Shown: positions 34,046 to 44,167 of the stretch, piece after piece
How the letters are laid out: each line of letters starts with the position of its first letter
Position numbering within the stretch: position 1 is the first letter of the stretch
Assembly: GCA_025677825.1 (NCBI GenBank)
Contig: JAIXMO010000063.1
Span: forward strand, 1-64,000
Length of the DNA stretch: 64,000 nucleotides
Origin: Helicostylum pulchrum
Taxonomy: Eukaryota; Mucoromycota; Mucoromycetes; Mucorales; Mucoraceae
Direction of reading: 5' to 3'
The notes under the pieces: model-generated
The model's input: only the letters and a program-made list of their open reading frames with translations
Told to the model about the DNA's origin: nothing
The model's database searches: none
Program-made: the position numbers and the translations under genes

Positions 34046-34582
34046 ATGCGTTTCACTGTAATTTCTCTTGGTATTGCCGCTGCTTTTATGATCAGTTCTG
34101 TCCATGGTCTTGATGGAGTTGGAGCTATTTCAGATATCGCTGATAAAGGCACAGACGGTCTTGGCAGCGTAGTTGGTAAAGTTAAAGATGCTGCTTCTGA
34201 TGCTGTCGATGGTGGAGCTGGAAAGGTCCTCTCTAGTGCTAAAGATGGTGTCGCTAAAGCTGGAAATGTTGCCGCTGATGCTAAAAGTGGTGCGTCTGAT
34301 GCAAAAAATGTCGTTCCTTCTGGCGCTGGAAATGCTGCTGCTTTTGCTGTTCGTAGATCCTTCAAGGTTCGTAGTAATTTACGACGCGGTGTTAATAAAC
34401 GTCGTGTTGGAGCCTATAAATTCTACAAAGACGCTCGAGTTAAACGCGAAGAAGCAGACGAAGATGAAAACGAAAAAGATGAAGAAGAAGAAGATGAAGA
34501 CGAAGGAGACGAAGACAAAAACGACCAAACCGCAAGTCCTGCAGGTCCTCAAGTCCCTATCGCCCGTCGTCGTATTTTTTAA
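34046..34582 (+). CDS. Secreted protein with amphipathic Ala/Gly repeats and acidic tail
   Basis: Single exon, 178 residues. MRFTVISLGIAAAFMISSVHG is a good signal peptide, with cleavage expected near VHG-LD. Residues ~25-100 are Ala/Gly/Asp/Lys-rich with loose 11-residue periodicity (VGKVKDAASDAVDGGAGKV, LSSAKDGVAKAGNVAADAKS), reminiscent of LEA-like or apolipoprotein-like amphipathic helices. A basic block (RRSFKVRSNLRRGVNKRR) and a Lys-Arg site (RVKREEADEDE), which could be cut by Kex2, lead into a pure Asp/Glu/Lys tail. It ends PIARRRIF. The signal peptide (MRF..LSLG), the basic block and the Arg-rich end are shared with the larger protein at 35865, so I regard them as distant paralogs. 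No known domain; a wall, secretory-pathway or storage role is speculation. Confidence 0.7.
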   Translation: MRFTVISLGIAAAFMISSVHGLDGVGAISDIADKGTDGLGSVVGKVKDAASDAVDGGAGKVLSSAKDGVAKAGNVAADAKSGASDAKNVVPSGAGNAAAFAVRRSFKVRSNLRRGVNKRRVGAYKFYKDARVKREEADEDENEKDEEEEDEDEGDEDKNDQTASPAGPQVPIARRRIF

Positions 34583-35864
34583 GTGAAAACCCTAAAAATT
34601 ACATTAATCACTTTTTTAGCACTGTCAATCTCTTCAGTCTAGTAGTTAAATATTTTCCCCCCTTTTTTTTAAAAAAAAAGACTTGGTTTCTATTTTATAA
34701 ATAAAGAATCTATTTCATATTCACACAAAAAACAAAATGTCGCTTAATCTTAAATAACTTATTTGAACGTAATTCATATCAAGACCAATTACTCATATCA
34801 TATTATCAGTCAGTTGCTTTTTTCCCCTTTTTTTTTTCTTTGCTTGGTACATGGAGTGCTAAATCGTGTGGGAATACCTCCTCTCTCTATTCTTTTTGCG
34901 CCCCCCTCCCTTTCGTCTTTGTTTATGCGTTTACTTACAAAGAAGAATAAATAAATAAAAAAGCCGAACCTTTTATCTCAAAATAGATTATATATATATT
35001 TATTCCAATGAGTGCTGAAACAATTTAAATATTACAAAAAAAAATACCGTGTTAAACCAATGCAGTTCATGCAAAACAACAAATTACAAAGAAAGTAACA
35101 GAAAAGCCTAAACTTGTTTGGAATAAATGTCGTGTTGCCTCAAAAAGAATATCTACCATCATATGCTAAACAGAATTCTAATGTCTTTCTATGTACAAGC
35201 AAGGAGAAAAGAGAAATGTAATCGATTCAAAGTGCTTTAATCTACTTACAGTATTTTATTTTTTTCTTAAGAAAAAGCTCCTATATAATCTTTTCACAAC
35301 TAATTATGGAAGGGAGGGGTGAGTTAATATTCTATTTCTTTTTAAGCACGATAAATTAAAAAAAAAAATAGATATCATGTTGTGAAAACAGAAGGGTTGG
35401 ATAATATACTAAATATATACATGTTAAAATGTTTTCTTGTCTCCTAAAGATTCGCTTTTATTAAATAAAAAAATCAGATAGAGAGAAAGGAGTCCAACGT
35501 ATACTAGCAATACATAAATGCATGTACAGCAGATCAATGTTTATTTGTTTATTGTTGTTGTTTTTTATAGTTTTGTGTAATGTAAACAACAATAGAAACT
35601 CAAGAAATCACTTGTCGAATTTTAAAGATGTAAACAGATACATTTTTTTACTAATAAAAAAAAATTGTCTATCGTTTTTTTTTTTGGGGAGCTCTCCTTT
35701 TTATTTGCAGTAAATGATATATTGTTTTTTTTTATATGTGCAATCTACTCCTTTTTTGTTTTTAACAACACATATAAAAGATAAGATAGTTTTTGACACT
35801 TCATAGTTTTTTTTTTTTCAGTATAATTTTTGATTTATATATACTTTTTATACCAAACTTTATA
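34583..35864. other. Intergenic between the two secreted-protein genes
   Basis: AT-rich with a T8A9 palindrome at 34663-34679, a C/T-rich run near 34895-34920, and the TATA box of the downstream gene. No coding potential beyond short chance frames. Confidence 0.4.
35773..35780 (+). promoter_or_regulatory. TATA box of the 35865 gene
   Basis: TATAAAAG 85 bp before the ATG at 35865. A start site about 30 bp downstream would fall after the in-frame ATG at 35793, which argues for the downstream start. Confidence 0.5.
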
Positions 35865-37259
35865 ATGCGTTTTAATATTCTTTCTCTTGGCTTGGTTGCT
35901 ACCATGATCATGGCATATACTGTCAACGCAGAGCCCGGAGCTGCTGATGTCCGCGTGATACGTAAAGCTTTCTTGTCTCGCAGAAAATTAGGTCACGCTG
36001 TTCATGCACGTCGTTATGATGATTCTGTGGAAGAAGAAGAAACTACCTGGGATGATCAAGTAGATGAAAATGAATGGGATAATGGAGTAGAAGAAACTGG
36101 ATGGGATGGTGAGAGCCAGTGGGATGACGAGCATGAATGGGACGATCAAAACGAATGGGACGATGAAGAAGAAGATGAAGATGAAGAAGAAGAAGACGAG
36201 GAAGAAGAAGATGAAGAAGAAGATGAAGACGAGGAAGATGAAGACGAGGAAGATGAAGACGAAGAAGACGAAGATGAAAATGAGGATGATGACTATAATA
36301 TTGGCTATGATGACTATGATTTCAGCTACGATAATAACAATGATGATCAATGGAATGAAGAGGAGAATGACCAATGGAACGAAGAAGAGAATTATGATGA
36401 CAGCCAATGGAATAATGATGATGGTCAAGACAATAACGATGACGGCCAATGGGACGAAGACGAGAATACCAATATTGATGACGGCCAATGGGACGAAGAC
36501 GAGAATACCAATATTGACGACGGTCAATGGGACGAAGAAGAAACTACCAATAATGATGACGGGCAATGGGATGAAGAAGAGAATACCAATAACGATGATG
36601 GCCAATGGGACGAAGAAGAGAATACTAATAATGATGACGGTCAATGGGATGAAGAAGAGAATGCCAATAACGACAGCGAAGATGTTGCTGACAACGAAGC
36701 TGGTGATGATCAAGCCGGTAGTAATCAATACTACGACGTTGACGCACTTGAAGAAGAATTAAAAGCATACGAAATCGAATATCAACCTGAAGAAAACGAT
36801 TACTATAACATTAAAGATTTCGCCAATGGTGATAAGGCTTTCTTCAATGACTTATATGACGGTCAAGCAGCTGAAAATGATAAAAATAACGATGTAGAAG
36901 AGCAATCCCACGCCGCTGTAGAACGTCGTCAAGAACAAGCTTCCACAGTAGACGCTCCAGTCCAAGCTACTGATTTCACTCCCACAGGATTATATGGCCC
37001 CACTGGAGAAGAATATCTTTCAGAAGAAGAGCAATTAATTGCCGACGCAGAGGCACAGTTAGAAGAAGAAACACAGGAGGAAGAAGAGGAAGAGGAGGAA
37101 GATGATGAGGAAGATGATGAAGATGAAAACGATGACGATGAGGAAGACGAAGAAGATGATAAGGAGGAAGAAGAGGAAGAGGATGCTGAAGAGGCTGTTG
37201 CCAAAGAAGCTGCTTTGGAAAAATCTTCCGCTGAACCTGTTCTCCGTCGTCGTCGTTAA
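35865..37259 (+). CDS. Secreted Asp/Glu-rich protein with 13-residue Trp repeats
   Basis: Single exon, 464 residues from the Met at 35865. This start gives a clean signal peptide, MRFNILSLGLVATMIMAY TVNA, which the in-frame upstream ATG at 35793 would bury. Mature protein: a basic block with dibasic sites (RKAFLSRRKLGHAVHARRYD), then acidic repeats with regularly spaced Trp (EWDDQNEWDDEEEDE), a long Glu/Asp run, and six near-identical 13-residue units DDGQWDEEENTNN at 36438-36671. After that comes a less repetitive region (YDVDALEEELKAYEIEYQPE), then another Asp/Glu run and the end PVLRRRR. The charge is extremely negative, suggesting calcium or cation binding, but no EF-hand is visible. Related in layout to the 34046 protein. 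No known family. Confidence 0.72.
   Translation: MRFNILSLGLVATMIMAYTVNAEPGAADVRVIRKAFLSRRKLGHAVHARRYDDSVEEEETTWDDQVDENEWDNGVEETGWDGESQWDDEHEWDDQNEWDDEEEDEDEEEEDEEEEDEEEDEDEEDEDEEDEDEEDEDENEDDDYNIGYDDYDFSYDNNNDDQWNEEENDQWNEEENYDDSQWNNDDGQDNNDDGQWDEDENTNIDDGQWDEDENTNIDDGQWDEEETTNNDDGQWDEEENTNNDDGQWDEEENTNNDDGQWDEEENANNDSEDVADNEAGDDQAGSNQYYDVDALEEELKAYEIEYQPEENDYYNIKDFANGDKAFFNDLYDGQAAENDKNNDVEEQSHAAVERRQEQASTVDAPVQATDFTPTGLYGPTGEEYLSEEEQLIADAEAQLEEETQEEEEEEEEDDEEDDEDENDDDEEDEEDDKEEEEEEDAEEAVAKEAALEKSSAEPVLRRRR
36438..36671 (+). repeat. Six tandem 39-bp coding repeats
   Basis: Six consecutive in-frame 39-bp units encode DDGQWD(E/D)E(E/T)(N/T)(T/A)N(N/I). The first two share NTNI, the last has NANN. 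Looser QWNEEEN units precede it. The array keeps frame exactly, as expected for unequal-crossover repeats under coding constraint. Confidence 0.9.
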
Positions 37260-37906
37260 ATTTTTTTTTATATTTCATTTCGTTTACCAAAAAAAAAACC
37301 AAAAACTTGGTATATAGTACATTAACAGTCTAATAGTTGATCATAAAAGATTTAGTATTTCAATCCCCCCCCCCCCCTTTTACATTTTTTTCATGTATTC
37401 ATTTTTTTTTTTTTTTCCTTACTCTTTTCATCTCATAAAACGATTATAAATAAATAACTAATAGTTTTTTTCTTAACATTTTTGTGTGCATATACTTTTA
37501 GTGATCGTAATTTTAATTACGTCAAGTATCATAATATATTTAACTTGCTAAAAAAAAATATTCTATAATTAGACGTTCGCATTTTTATGCATGGTATTTT
37601 ATTTTTATCCGAGTAAATGCATAGCAGTAACAATGATCTTATACAATTAGTTGTTTAATATGGTTACTACCGCGCCTTTTTTTTTGGTGTCACTCAATTT
37701 TACATTTATTTTAACGGAATATACCTAGTAATACAAGAAAAAAAAAAAACGCACGCACATATGGTACAAACCAACTGCACAATTAAGGTACGACATACAT
37801 TATATCACAAAGCCTAATAACGTTTATAAACGCTTACTGATAAAAAATATAACATAAATGGTGTTTTTTCTTTTAATAATAAATTATACATATATTTTAA
37901 TGAGTA
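37260..37906. other. Intergenic, convergent 3' regions
   Basis: Contains a C13 run near 37365-37377, T- and A-runs, and AATAAA-like signals. No gene seen. Confidence 0.4.
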
Positions 37907-38902
37907 TCATGGCCTCACCATAGCAGTAGGATTTCTGGGATAGTACATATTAGCTCTTGGATTTTCCAAATCATTTACATTAATATTATTCCGGGTATAT
38001 TGTTCCAATTCTTGGTTATCGCCAAACGATGAACCATTCTCTTTGGCGTCTGTAGTTATCGCAAACGTCGAGCCGGTGTCACCAGCGCCTTGGGAATGAC
38101 TCTTTTGAGAAAGACTGGAAAAGAATCGACCAGACATGAATTCTATAACGAAGCGAGGTGGTGACCAAGTAAACATAAGGCATAAAATAAATCTAAGAAT
38201 ATAATCAAATACCAAAAGGGTATTAAAATATTCGAAAGTTTGACAAAAGAACCAAACATACAAGACACCAAATGCACCATACCACAAGAATTGGATTAAT
38301 AGAAACCAAACCTATATTTAGTTGTTGTTAGTCATTTGTATTATTTATAACTTTTGCTTGTACGTTACCCCCAACGATGTCGTCCTTGATTGTCCTTCGT
38401 GAATCCTTTGACTTCTAAGATTGATAAGTGCTGAAAATGAGTACAAGTACGTGGCTGCATCACAGAAAATGGCGAATGTTACGCCAGTGACGAACGCTGG
38501 TTTTATAGGATATTCATCGTCTCGAACCAATAAGATAATTGTTTGGCACGTCAAACATAGTAACGAACCAGAGAGCGTGATCACTCCAGCAAGAACAAGT
38601 GGGTTTCTATATTGAACACTACCCACTCTTAAAAGTTTACCTATATCCAAGTTTAACCAAAAATGCAAGGTTAACATAAATGTTGTAGACACCAGGTAAG
38701 AGAATGAATTCCATTTGTTTGGTAAAATCCCCGTATAGTTTAGAATATTAACAGCACTGGCAGGTAATGTGAGCACACTGAATAGTAATAAAATGCATCG
38801 TATTTTCTTTGGCTTATAATACGTTTTTACTGCTATTAATACACAGGCCGTAATTTCCAAGAATCCAGAGGTAATATATAAAGCGGCAATAGGTGAAATC
38901 AT
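37907..38902 (-). CDS. Orphan multi-pass membrane protein
   Basis: Two exons joined after TTSLG by an intron with GTAACG donor and AAATATAG acceptor, giving about 310 residues. Exon 1 starts MISPIAALYITSGFLEITAC and contains four to five hydrophobic helices (CILLLFSVLTLPASAVNIL, YLVSTTFMLTLHFWLNL, LVLAGVITLSGSLLCLTCQT, FVTGVTFAIFCDAATYLYSF). Exon 2 adds two more (VWFLLIQFLWYGAFGVLYVW, LLVFDYILRFILCLMF) and a hydrophilic tail ending NPTAMVRP. Seven helices with a cytosolic tail is receptor-like, but I see no diagnostic motif and do not recognise the family. The start is the first Met before the first helix. Confidence 0.65.
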
Positions 38903-40425
38903 AATGTTTATTGTTAAATCGTAAAAATCTCTTTGAATATTTTCAAGTTAGGTCCGAACGCCCTTTTGGCGCTTATACAAGAAGAAAAATTATTAGAAGA
39001 AATAAAGTAAAAAAAAAAATATGTAAGGAAAAGCAAAACAAAAAAATAATTATTAAATTTGAGCTTTTTACCGTCTAGATTAATTAAAATAACGATATGA
39101 AAGTCCTTTTGTCCGAATATCGTTACATTGGGGTAACTTTATTACAGTGTTATGAATAGTGCTACCGAATATTTAATCAACTACACACAGACCTACCACA
39201 AAATAACCTCTGGAGTTACACTGAATCTCTATATTGAGTAATCCAACCCATTTTTTTTTCAATAATTAAATAATTTTTAGTCTTTTTATATAAGTATGCA
39301 TATATAATACATAAAGACGGAAGCGAAAAAAAAGGTACTTCCCGAAGAGTAAAAAAAAAACTGATTGTTACTTCTTAGAAAATGCTGAGGATTATGCTTT
39401 TTTTCAAAAACGAAAAAATATATTTACAGTTTAAGAATTATATTTTGACATTCAATTGTTTGTGCTAAGTTAGCATCTGTAATTCACAGTAGTGCAGTGC
39501 ATAACATGAGGAAAGAACATGTAATGTAACGTAACTAAAAAAAAAAACGTAATTTACATTTGTAATTTACATGGCTTTTTTGTTTATTGATTGATTCCAC
39601 TGATATATGCAAGCACTGGACCTATTGTTTTATTAATGTATAAAATAAGATCTTTTACATTAATAATTTTTTTCAGAAAAAAAAAAAGGTTTGATTACAC
39701 GAAAAAAAAAGTATATTCTCGAAGGTGCAATAATTTTTTTTTATAATCGAAAAAGTTCCAAGTAAAAATTAGAAAACTGTTAAAAACTAATCGTACATGC
39801 AGTAATCTAACATTTGATAAAAATAGTTTCAAGTTCGTTGTAAACCGGATAAAAGACGACAGAACATTATTTAAATATTAAGTAATATACGCATGGAAAC
39901 CCAAACTGTTTAGAAAATATTGTATGGTCTCGTTTTTTTTAGAAGTTACGGAAACCTTCTTTGGTTTATAGATACGTTAAAATCAGAATCAAAAGATAAA
40001 AGGAAAAACGATCTACGCTTTTGATAACTAATATAAAAGCATAAAATTATATGACTTCCGTCATTTTAAAAAACTCTTCTCTCTCTCTCCTTTTTCTCGC
40101 TATAAAATAAGGATAATGTAATATATAAGATCATAAATGATGTAATAAAATATTTTGTTAGCATTGAAATTATGGTACAACATAGTACACACTTTCATCT
40201 AAGACATATATCTTAGTTTGGTGGCGATTAATAATTAAACCAATATATATGTGTATATAAACGAGATTCCCCCCTTTCTTTTCTTTGTAAATATAAATTG
40301 TACCGTACTTAGAGCAAAATAGAAACTCTAAAAGCAACCGTAAGCACTTCATTCAAGATGCAATAACCATGGTTACACACATGTCTACATACACTTCATT
40401 TCCGATAACAAAAGCAAAAAGATGT
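38903..40425. other. Intergenic, no gene seen
   Basis: 1.5 kb of AT-rich DNA with short homopolymers, upstream of the minus-strand membrane protein gene. Nothing coding-like on either strand. The T-run complementing AAAAA at 40416-40420 is the probable RNA polymerase III terminator of the adjacent tRNA. Confidence 0.45.
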
Positions 40426-40507
40426 CGTCGCCTGCAGGATTTGAACCTGCGCAGGCAGAGCCTATATGATTTCTAGTCATACTCCTTAACCACTCGGACA
40501 AAGCGAC
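40426..40507 (-). tRNA. tRNA-Ser (anticodon AGA)
   Basis: The transcript begins GTCGCTTTGTCCGAGTGG; its acceptor stem pairs with the 3' AGGCGAC, leaving a G discriminator base, as expected for serine. The D-arm carries GAGTGGTTAAGGAG. The anticodon loop CTAGAAA gives AGA (read as IGA). There is a long variable arm and a T-arm GCAGGTTCAAATCCTGC. Internal A and B boxes are intact and there is no intron. A T5 terminator follows within ten bases. Serine codons TCT/TCC/TCA would be served after A34-to-I editing. Confidence 0.96.
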
Positions 40508-40883
40508 TTTTCTTGTTTTTTTATATCTTAAGCTAAATTATATTCTAAATAATAAAATTTTTTGTAAAAAGTCACGTGAAAGTCACGTTGAAATCGTTTG
40601 ATTGGATAAATTTGCTTATTTTCGTTGGATGCTCTTTGCTCTGATTTGTGATGGAGTTCACCGAGAGAGTGGAATGATTGTATTATCCATTACAGAATAG
40701 TTTGTTGACTTAGATTTTTATAGCCTAAGAATATACTAAAAACTATATACAAGATTTATACGTTACAAATATTAGAAAGTAGTAGTTGGAAGTTAAAAAA
40801 ACTATAATTACTCATTCAAAATACTAATATATTTATTTAATGCAAAGGTGGTATAATACTTGTCTCCTTTTTTTTTTCTTTTT
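40508..40883. other. Intergenic between tRNA-Ser and DCTN6
   Basis: AT-rich. Contains a duplicated AGTCACGT word (see the regulatory entry) about 65 bp upstream of the tRNA. No gene seen. Confidence 0.4.
40570..40590. promoter_or_regulatory. Paired AGTCACGT sites including one CACGTG E-box
   Basis: AGTCACGTGAA is followed directly by AGTCACGTTGAA. The first contains the palindrome CACGTG, a classic bHLH (Cbf1/Pho4-type) site. The duplicated word stands out in AT-rich DNA. The target gene is unclear; the tRNA is closest. Confidence 0.3.
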
Positions 40884-41785
40884 TTAAGAAGATTCAAGCT
40901 TTTTCAAATGATTATATTTAGGCAAAACTTCACGAAGATAATCTAAATGTCTAGCATGCAACGTTGCTTGAGTCTAGATACAGCGGTTAGTTTTTATTTA
41001 TAACAAAATTTATGCAATTTATCACTTACAGCTAAAGGCTCATTTTGTGTTCTTCTTTTCGATTGTGAGCCATAAATAACAGTAAGATCAGCAATTGTTT
41101 CGTTATTTTCTGTTGAACAACCAGATCCAATAACACAGTAATTTCCTACAGCCGTACTTCCTAAAATTTTACCCCTCGCTTCTACAATATTGTTGTTTCC
41201 AATACGTGATCCTTCTACGTCTATTATCTCTTTTTTTATCAGAATAAAGCGTGTATATATATCATTTTTATTATGCACTTACAACATCCTACTTCAAATT
41301 CATTATCGTCACCAATAACAAGTGGGGTTGAATTTCTAAGCAAGACAGTTTTGGTAAGATAACATGTATCAAATCTACTGATTCAGACTTACTTGTTAAA
41401 AATAACAACGTTTTCTTCAATAATATTGTTTCTTCCAATATAAATAGGTCCATTCTCTGCGATCACTCGACACTGAGGATGAAGTACAGTACCTTTTTTT
41501 TTATACGTAAAAAGAAAATATATATTAGGTCGAGAATTTATAACGCATTGGTTATTGTCATCGTTTTACCTGATCCTATTTTTTTCAAAAAGTTATTGTT
41601 AGGACAAAACTAATTGAATTCATCTTTTTAATTTAGTTACCAATCGAGATCTCGCCTCGAAGTTCAGTTTCCTGACAAACAACTGATTTAAGACCGGCTG
41701 TAATACGGTTTCTATTATATACAGTATTTTAAATATTACGGAAAGAATGGTTTAACTACAAAGACTTGAGAATTTACCTCGACAT
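40884..41785 (-). CDS. DCTN6: Dynactin subunit p27 (DCTN6), left-handed beta-helix
   Basis: Multi-exon gene whose first exon codes only Met-Ser-Arg before a GTAAAT donor. Next come AGLKSVVCQETELRGEISIG and a hexapeptide-repeat left-handed beta-helix: RVIAENGPIYIGRNNIIEEN VVIFN, DNEFEVGC, VEGSRIGNNNIVEARGKILG and GNYCVIGSGCSTENNETIAD. A C-terminal helix follows: LHARHLDYLREVLPKYNHLK KLESS. This matches dynactin p27, which sits with p25, p62 and Arp11 at the pointed end of the dynactin filament and adapts dynein to membrane and endosome cargo. Its presence fits a hyphal fungus with long-range microtubule transport. It is divergent from PCP1 with only about 125 bp between start codons, so the promoters must overlap. 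Confidence 0.93.
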
Positions 41786-41911
41786 GATGTTAAAGAAAAG
41801 GGAAAAGTATACTACAAACACCTTTGAAACTCAGGATTTTTTTTTATAAAAACTTATGAAGTCTGTTTTTTTTCTGACACTTCTTCATATTCAAACTTTT
41901 TTTTTCTTTCA

Positions 41912-43262
41912 ATGAACCGATTTTTAATTTTAAATACGAAAAGAGCACCTTTAGTAAATAGGACAGCCTATAGTAGGTTTATTGCGACTTCTCGAGTAAA
42001 TATTAGACCTCGTAATGTAACACCACCTACGATGCAAACAGTGGCAATTCCCCCAGCACCTAAAAATTGGAGAAACGTTTCTACTTTTCCTCATGTTCGA
42101 TACGCAGGACCTATAATATACGGTATAACTCTTTCAGCTGCCAGTTTTATTACAGCCGGTATTGTATTCGATCGTAATCAACAAACACTTTGGGATCGTG
42201 TTCGAAACCATTCACGTCAATGGTTAATGTTTGGATCTGCCCAAGATGAAGAGTCCATTTTAGCTGAACTTTGGCAAGAGAAACGAGCAATGTTGACCGA
42301 AAAACGACAGCTCATGTTACAAAACTTGGCACACCGACTTGATAAACTCAATATACCTCAAGATATCAAACGAGCCTTTTGGATGATGGGAGAAAAATTA
42401 GCAACCATGTCAGAATCAGAAAAGACCCTTGCAGGAATTATTGCTATTAATACTGTTGTGTTTGCTCTTTGGCAAATTCCTCGTTTAACACCTTTTATGA
42501 GTAAATGGTTTTTACATTTGCCCGGTAGTAAACTGAATATCACTTTATTAACTAGTTGTTTCTCGCATCAGGAATTTTTCCATTTTGCATTAAATATGGT
42601 TGGTTTGTGGTCATTTGGTAAAGTCATTCATGACACTCTCGGTAGAGAACAATTCTTGGCCATGTATTTAACTACTGGTATTGGTGCTAATATTGTTAGC
42701 CATGTCTGTAGTTTGGCATTACGTAATTCCAGACCTTTAGCACCTAGTTTAGGTGCAAGTGGTGCAGTTTATGGTTTAGTGGCCTCTACTGCTGTTTTAC
42801 ATCCTAATTCTAGTATCAGTTTGATCTTTTTGCCAATGATTCCAATTAAATTAGGGTAAGTTCTTTTTCTTTTTTCGATTATTTATTTTAATTCGACTTA
42901 TTTACATGAATACTAGATATGCACTTCCTGCAATTATGGGTTTCGATTTAGCTGGTATTGTGTTCAAGTGGAGAATGTTTGATCATTTTGTAAGTTAAAT
43001 TCACGTATATATATATATCAAATACATAATTAACAATTTTATATATAAGGCACATTTGGCTGGTGCAAGTATTGGTATGGGTTACATGTACTATGGAGAA
43101 CAACATATTTGGGCACCTTTAATTCGTAAAATTCATCAAGTACGTGAAAATAGCAGTAACAATAATGGAGGAAAAGGTGACGGTGGTAATTTTTTGTGGA
43201 CCGAACCTAGACAACCAGAAAAGGTTCAAACAAGTAAATGGACTTCATGGATTGGAAAATAG
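41912..43262 (+). CDS. PCP1: Mitochondrial rhomboid protease Pcp1/PARL
   Basis: Three exons, about 410 residues. The N-terminus MNRFLILNTKRAPLVNRTAY SRF is basic and hydroxylated, a typical mitochondrial presequence. A first helix (YGITLSAASFITAGIVF) is followed by the six-helix rhomboid core: LAGIIAINTVVFALWQIPRL, SCFSHQEFFHFALNMVGLWS, the catalytic serine in LGASGAVYGLVAS, and the catalytic histidine in MFDHFAHLAGASIGMG, the latter spanning the last exon junction. The 1+6 helix layout is that of Pcp1/PARL, the inner-membrane protease that processes Mgm1/OPA1 and cytochrome c peroxidase in yeast. The C-terminus is hydrophilic and ends TSWIGK. The introns at about 42857 and 42991 keep frame. 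Confidence 0.95.
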
Positions 43263-43378
43263 AAAATCAAAATAATAAAAAAGCAGTTTATAGAAGCAAT
43301 ATTATTTGGTTTTTGGTTTTTTCGTTTTGTTTAATTTAATAAAATAATAGAATAAAAAAAAAATATCGATTGCATTTT

Positions 43379-43525
43379 AGTGCCGGTGCTCCCTGGTTAA
43401 TCACATCCCTATGAAGGGTGGGAGCCACAGCGTGGATAGCAAACATTAGATGTCTTTGGTGGCGTTGTTATTTAACGAGAAATTGGGCCGACAGAGCCAG
43501 TTCCACACTCGCCATAAGCATTAAA
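43379..43525. ncRNA. Candidate structured RNA, H/ACA-like two-hairpin shape
   Basis: An island of near-50% GC in AT-rich surroundings and without an open frame. GTGCTCCC (about 43385) can pair with GGGAGCCAC (about 43421) with one bulge, enclosing an internal loop and a CCCT/AGGG tip. A hinge ATAGCA fits the H-box ANANNA. TGGCG near 43460 can then pair with CGCCA near 43512, followed by ATAAGC, a weak ACA-like box. The complementary strand forms equivalent stems, so the strand is undecided. Neither the box spacing nor a target guide was verified. Confidence 0.25.
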
Positions 43526-44167
43526 ACCCCAGTAAAGAAAAAAAAAATAGTCATGTGTTACTCCGGTATATGAGAGTCAAATTGTACATTACCTAGTTGT
43601 GGTCTGAAAAATTATTGTATATTCGTACTTTTTTTTTTACTTTTTTATTTTTCCTTGTTATAAGTTTCGAGTACACCGTTTATATATTAGTATTATATAT
43701 GTAGATTTAATCACTATGTCCTTGCCATGTGTTAAGGTATGCAAATTGACGTCAATGTTTACGTTTGAGTTTAAATGTTATTTTCTTGTAACACACTGAT
43801 CCAAAAGTTAATTTTACCGACAGAGAAGATTTTGAATTAAAACTTCTTCAAGTGGAATATATCTTATTCATCAGACTTGCTAAAATAACATATAACACTT
43901 AATATTGTATACTTTTAAAGGGTAAAATAACTGTCCTTTTACGTCCATATATTCTCTTATTACCTAATTAAAGCTATTATAGATTGATAAACTGGGTACA
44001 AAAAAATGTAATTGTCTGTTTCGACATGACATATACGTACTATAACGTTCATTTTTTATTAAAAGATATTCTCAAAGAAAGGGTGCTTTTCTTATGTACT
44101 GGGTTTCCCCTTTATTTTTGAAAAACGCGTTAGTAATTTTTTTAAAATAAAGGCATTACTTACTAAC

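Noticed and set aside
35793..35864. Upstream in-frame start for the large acidic protein
   Set aside because: It would place a hydrophobic Phe-rich leader before the natural signal peptide, and it lies too close to the TATA box to be in the transcript.
35988..36728. Long antisense and alternate-frame open frames within the acidic repeat gene
   Set aside because: They are mirror translations of GAA/GAT-rich repeats (Ile/Val/Phe or Met/Thr/Lys text) and have no independent support.
36929..37302. Poly-Ser and His/Pro-rich antisense frames
   Set aside because: Low-complexity shadows of the Asp/Glu-rich coding strand.
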